NCBI RefSeq assembly: GCF_001425235.1
Contig: NZ_LMEA01000013.1
Span: 62,001 to 126,000, forward strand
Reading direction: 5' to 3'
Origin: Devosia sp. Root413D1
GTDB taxonomy: Bacteria; Pseudomonadota; Alphaproteobacteria; Rhizobiales; Devosiaceae
Length of the DNA stretch: 64,000 bases
Below, piece after piece: positions 62,861 to 64,000 of the stretch; position 1 is the stretch's first letter, and each line of letters opens with the position of its first letter. The notes below the pieces were generated by a model, which did not search any database, was not told where the DNA came from, and saw nothing but the letters and a program-made list of their open reading frames with translations. The position numbers and the translations under genes were made by a program.

Positions 62861-64000
62861 ATGAGCAATCGCATGTGGGGCGGCCGTTTTGCGACCGGGC
62901 CCGACGCCATCATGGAAGAGATCAACGCCTCCATCGGCTTCGATCAGCGACTCTACAAGCAGGACATCGCCGGCTCTATCGCACACGCCACCATGCTGGC
63001 GGAAGTGGGCATCCTGACCCAGGCGGATCGCGACGCGATCATCACCGGCCTAAAGACCGTGCTCGACGAGATCGAGACAAACAAATTCACGTTCTCGCGT
63101 TCGCTCGAGGACATTCACATGAATGTCGAGAGCCGCCTGAAGGACGTGATCGGCGATGCCGCGGGGCGCCTCCACACCGCCCGCTCGCGTAACGACCAGG
63201 TAGCCACCGATTTCCGCCTCTATGTCCGCGACGCCATCGACACGCTGCTGGCGCAGGTCAAAACCCTGCAGCTGGCACTGGTGAAGCGGGCCGAGGAAGA
63301 AGTCGCGACCATCATGCCCGGCTTCACCCACCTGCAGAACGCCCAGCCGGTGACGTTCGGCCATCACCTGCTTGCCTATGTGGAAATGCTCGGCCGCGAC
63401 TACGGCCGCTTCGAGGATGCGCGCAAGCGCCTCAACGAGAGCCCGCTCGGCTCGGCCGCCCTCGCCGGCACCCCCTACCCGATCGATCGCGACATGACCG
63501 CCAGGGCGCTCGGCTTCGATCGCCCCACCGCCAACTCGCTCGACGCCGTTTCCGATCGCGATTTCATCCTCGAAACGCTCTCGGCCGCCAGCCTCTGCGC
63601 CATGCACCTCAGCCGCTTCGCCGAGGAACTGGTGATCTGGTCGTCGTCGCAGTTCGGCTTCGTCAAGCTCAGTGACAAGTTCACCACCGGCTCCTCGATC
63701 ATGCCGCAGAAGCGCAACCCCGACGCGGCCGAGCTGATCCGCGCCAAGGTCGGCCGCATCATGGGCGCGCTGACCTCGCTGCTGATCGTCATGAAGGGCC
63801 TGCCGCTCGCTTATTCCAAGGACATGCAGGAAGACAAGGAAGTCGCCTTCGACGCGCTCGACTCGCTGTCGCTGTCGCTCGCCGCGATGACCGGCATGGT
63901 CGAGGATCTGAAGGCCAACCGCGAGAAGATGCGCGCCTCGGCCAATGCCGGCTTCTCCACCGCCACCGATATCGCCGACTGGCTGGTCAAGCAGGCCAAT
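62861..64000 (+). CDS. argH: Argininosuccinate lyase, 3' end beyond the window
   Basis: Last step of arginine synthesis, splitting argininosuccinate to arginine and fumarate. The 380 codons present begin [18 protein letters not shown] and include [16 protein letters not shown] and the signature [13 protein letters not shown]; the family is ~460 residues, so about 80 are missing beyond base 64000. GGAG lies upstream of ATG 62861. Confidence 0.95.
   Translation, partial: MSNRMWGGRFATGPDAIMEEINASIGFDQRLYKQDIAGSIAHATMLAEVGILTQADRDAIITGLKTVLDEIETNKFTFSRSLEDIHMNVESRLKDVIGDAAGRLHTARSRNDQVATDFRLYVRDAIDTLLAQVKTLQLALVKRAEEEVATIMPGFTHLQNAQPVTFGHHLLAYVEMLGRDYGRFEDARKRLNESPLGSAALAGTPYPIDRDMTARALGFDRPTANSLDAVSDRDFILETLSAASLCAMHLSRFAEELVIWSSSQFGFVKLSDKFTTGSSIMPQKRNPDAAELIRAKVGRIMGALTSLLIVMKGLPLAYSKDMQEDKEVAFDALDSLSLSLAAMTGMVEDLKANREKMRASANAGFSTATDIADWLVKQAN

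Overview
The window looks like a chromosomal segment of a free-living, high-GC alphaproteobacterium of the order Hyphomicrobiales (Rhizobiales), most like the Devosia lineage. The evidence is the run rpmB - DUF3108 - Suv3-like helicase - S4 protein - fdxA - carD, an alphaproteobacterial gene order, together with rhizobial-type palindromic intergenic repeats and several transporter/regulator modules. Genus assignment is inference. No phage, plasmid, IS element or CRISPR array is visible, and coding density is high.

Layout. 1-8 kb holds core functions (L28, RNA helicase, 7Fe ferredoxin, CarD). 8-12 kb holds a DUF1295/DUF1365/FAD-oxidoreductase lipid-type cluster divergent from DUF2177, with matching ECF-like promoter candidates on both sides. 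12-17 kb is envelope and stress housekeeping (M48 lipoprotein protease, SNase-like nuclease, OsmC, L,D-transpeptidase). 16.7-24.5 kb is a carbohydrate-type locus: a minus-strand unit (GntR, solute-binding protein, two permeases, Gfo/Idh/MocA oxidoreductase, cupin) divergent from a two-gene unit that corresponds to the two halves of plant Tm-1. 24.7-30 kb holds a secreted FG-GAP-like protein, tRNA-Arg(CCU), a CAP-like lipoprotein, TusA, a D-Ala-D-Ala carboxypeptidase, a WYL regulator and a DJ-1 protein. 30-38.5 kb is a set of regulator/target pairs: a GH3 beta-glucosidase, HxlR-AAC(3), MerR-aldo/keto reductase, TetR-SDR and a MATE exporter. 38.7-44 kb has DUF4037, a catalytically atypical SDR, AzlCD, a glycine-rich stress-type protein, a hydrolase and a 2-hydroxyacid dehydrogenase.

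44-49 kb is a second sugar importer (LacI regulator, two LplB/LplC-type permeases, Tat-exported binding protein), with four CTAG-centred operator candidates. 49-56 kb holds tRNA-Leu(CAA), DUF72, DsbB, an ArsR/SRPBCC/hydrolase unit followed by a remnant of a second dsbB 3' end, a solitary RelE/ParE-like toxin, an HNH nuclease, an esterase/AlkA-type glycosylase pair and GluQ-RS. 56-64 kb holds an epimerase divergent from LysR, a HIG1-type membrane protein, PduO-type adenosyltransferase, a rhomboid protease, two very small helical proteins, a maltose-O-acetyltransferase homologue, a PfkB kinase, a TlpA-like thioredoxin and the start of argH, which runs off the end.

Recurrent themes. (1) Neither sugar ABC importer has an ATPase gene here, so a shared ATPase elsewhere is likely. 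(2) Almost every convergent intergenic gap wider than about 40 bp carries a long inverted repeat, suggesting these dispersed palindromes act as bidirectional terminators. (3) Many local regulators have a recognisable palindromic site next to their own promoter, which makes the accessory part unusually legible.
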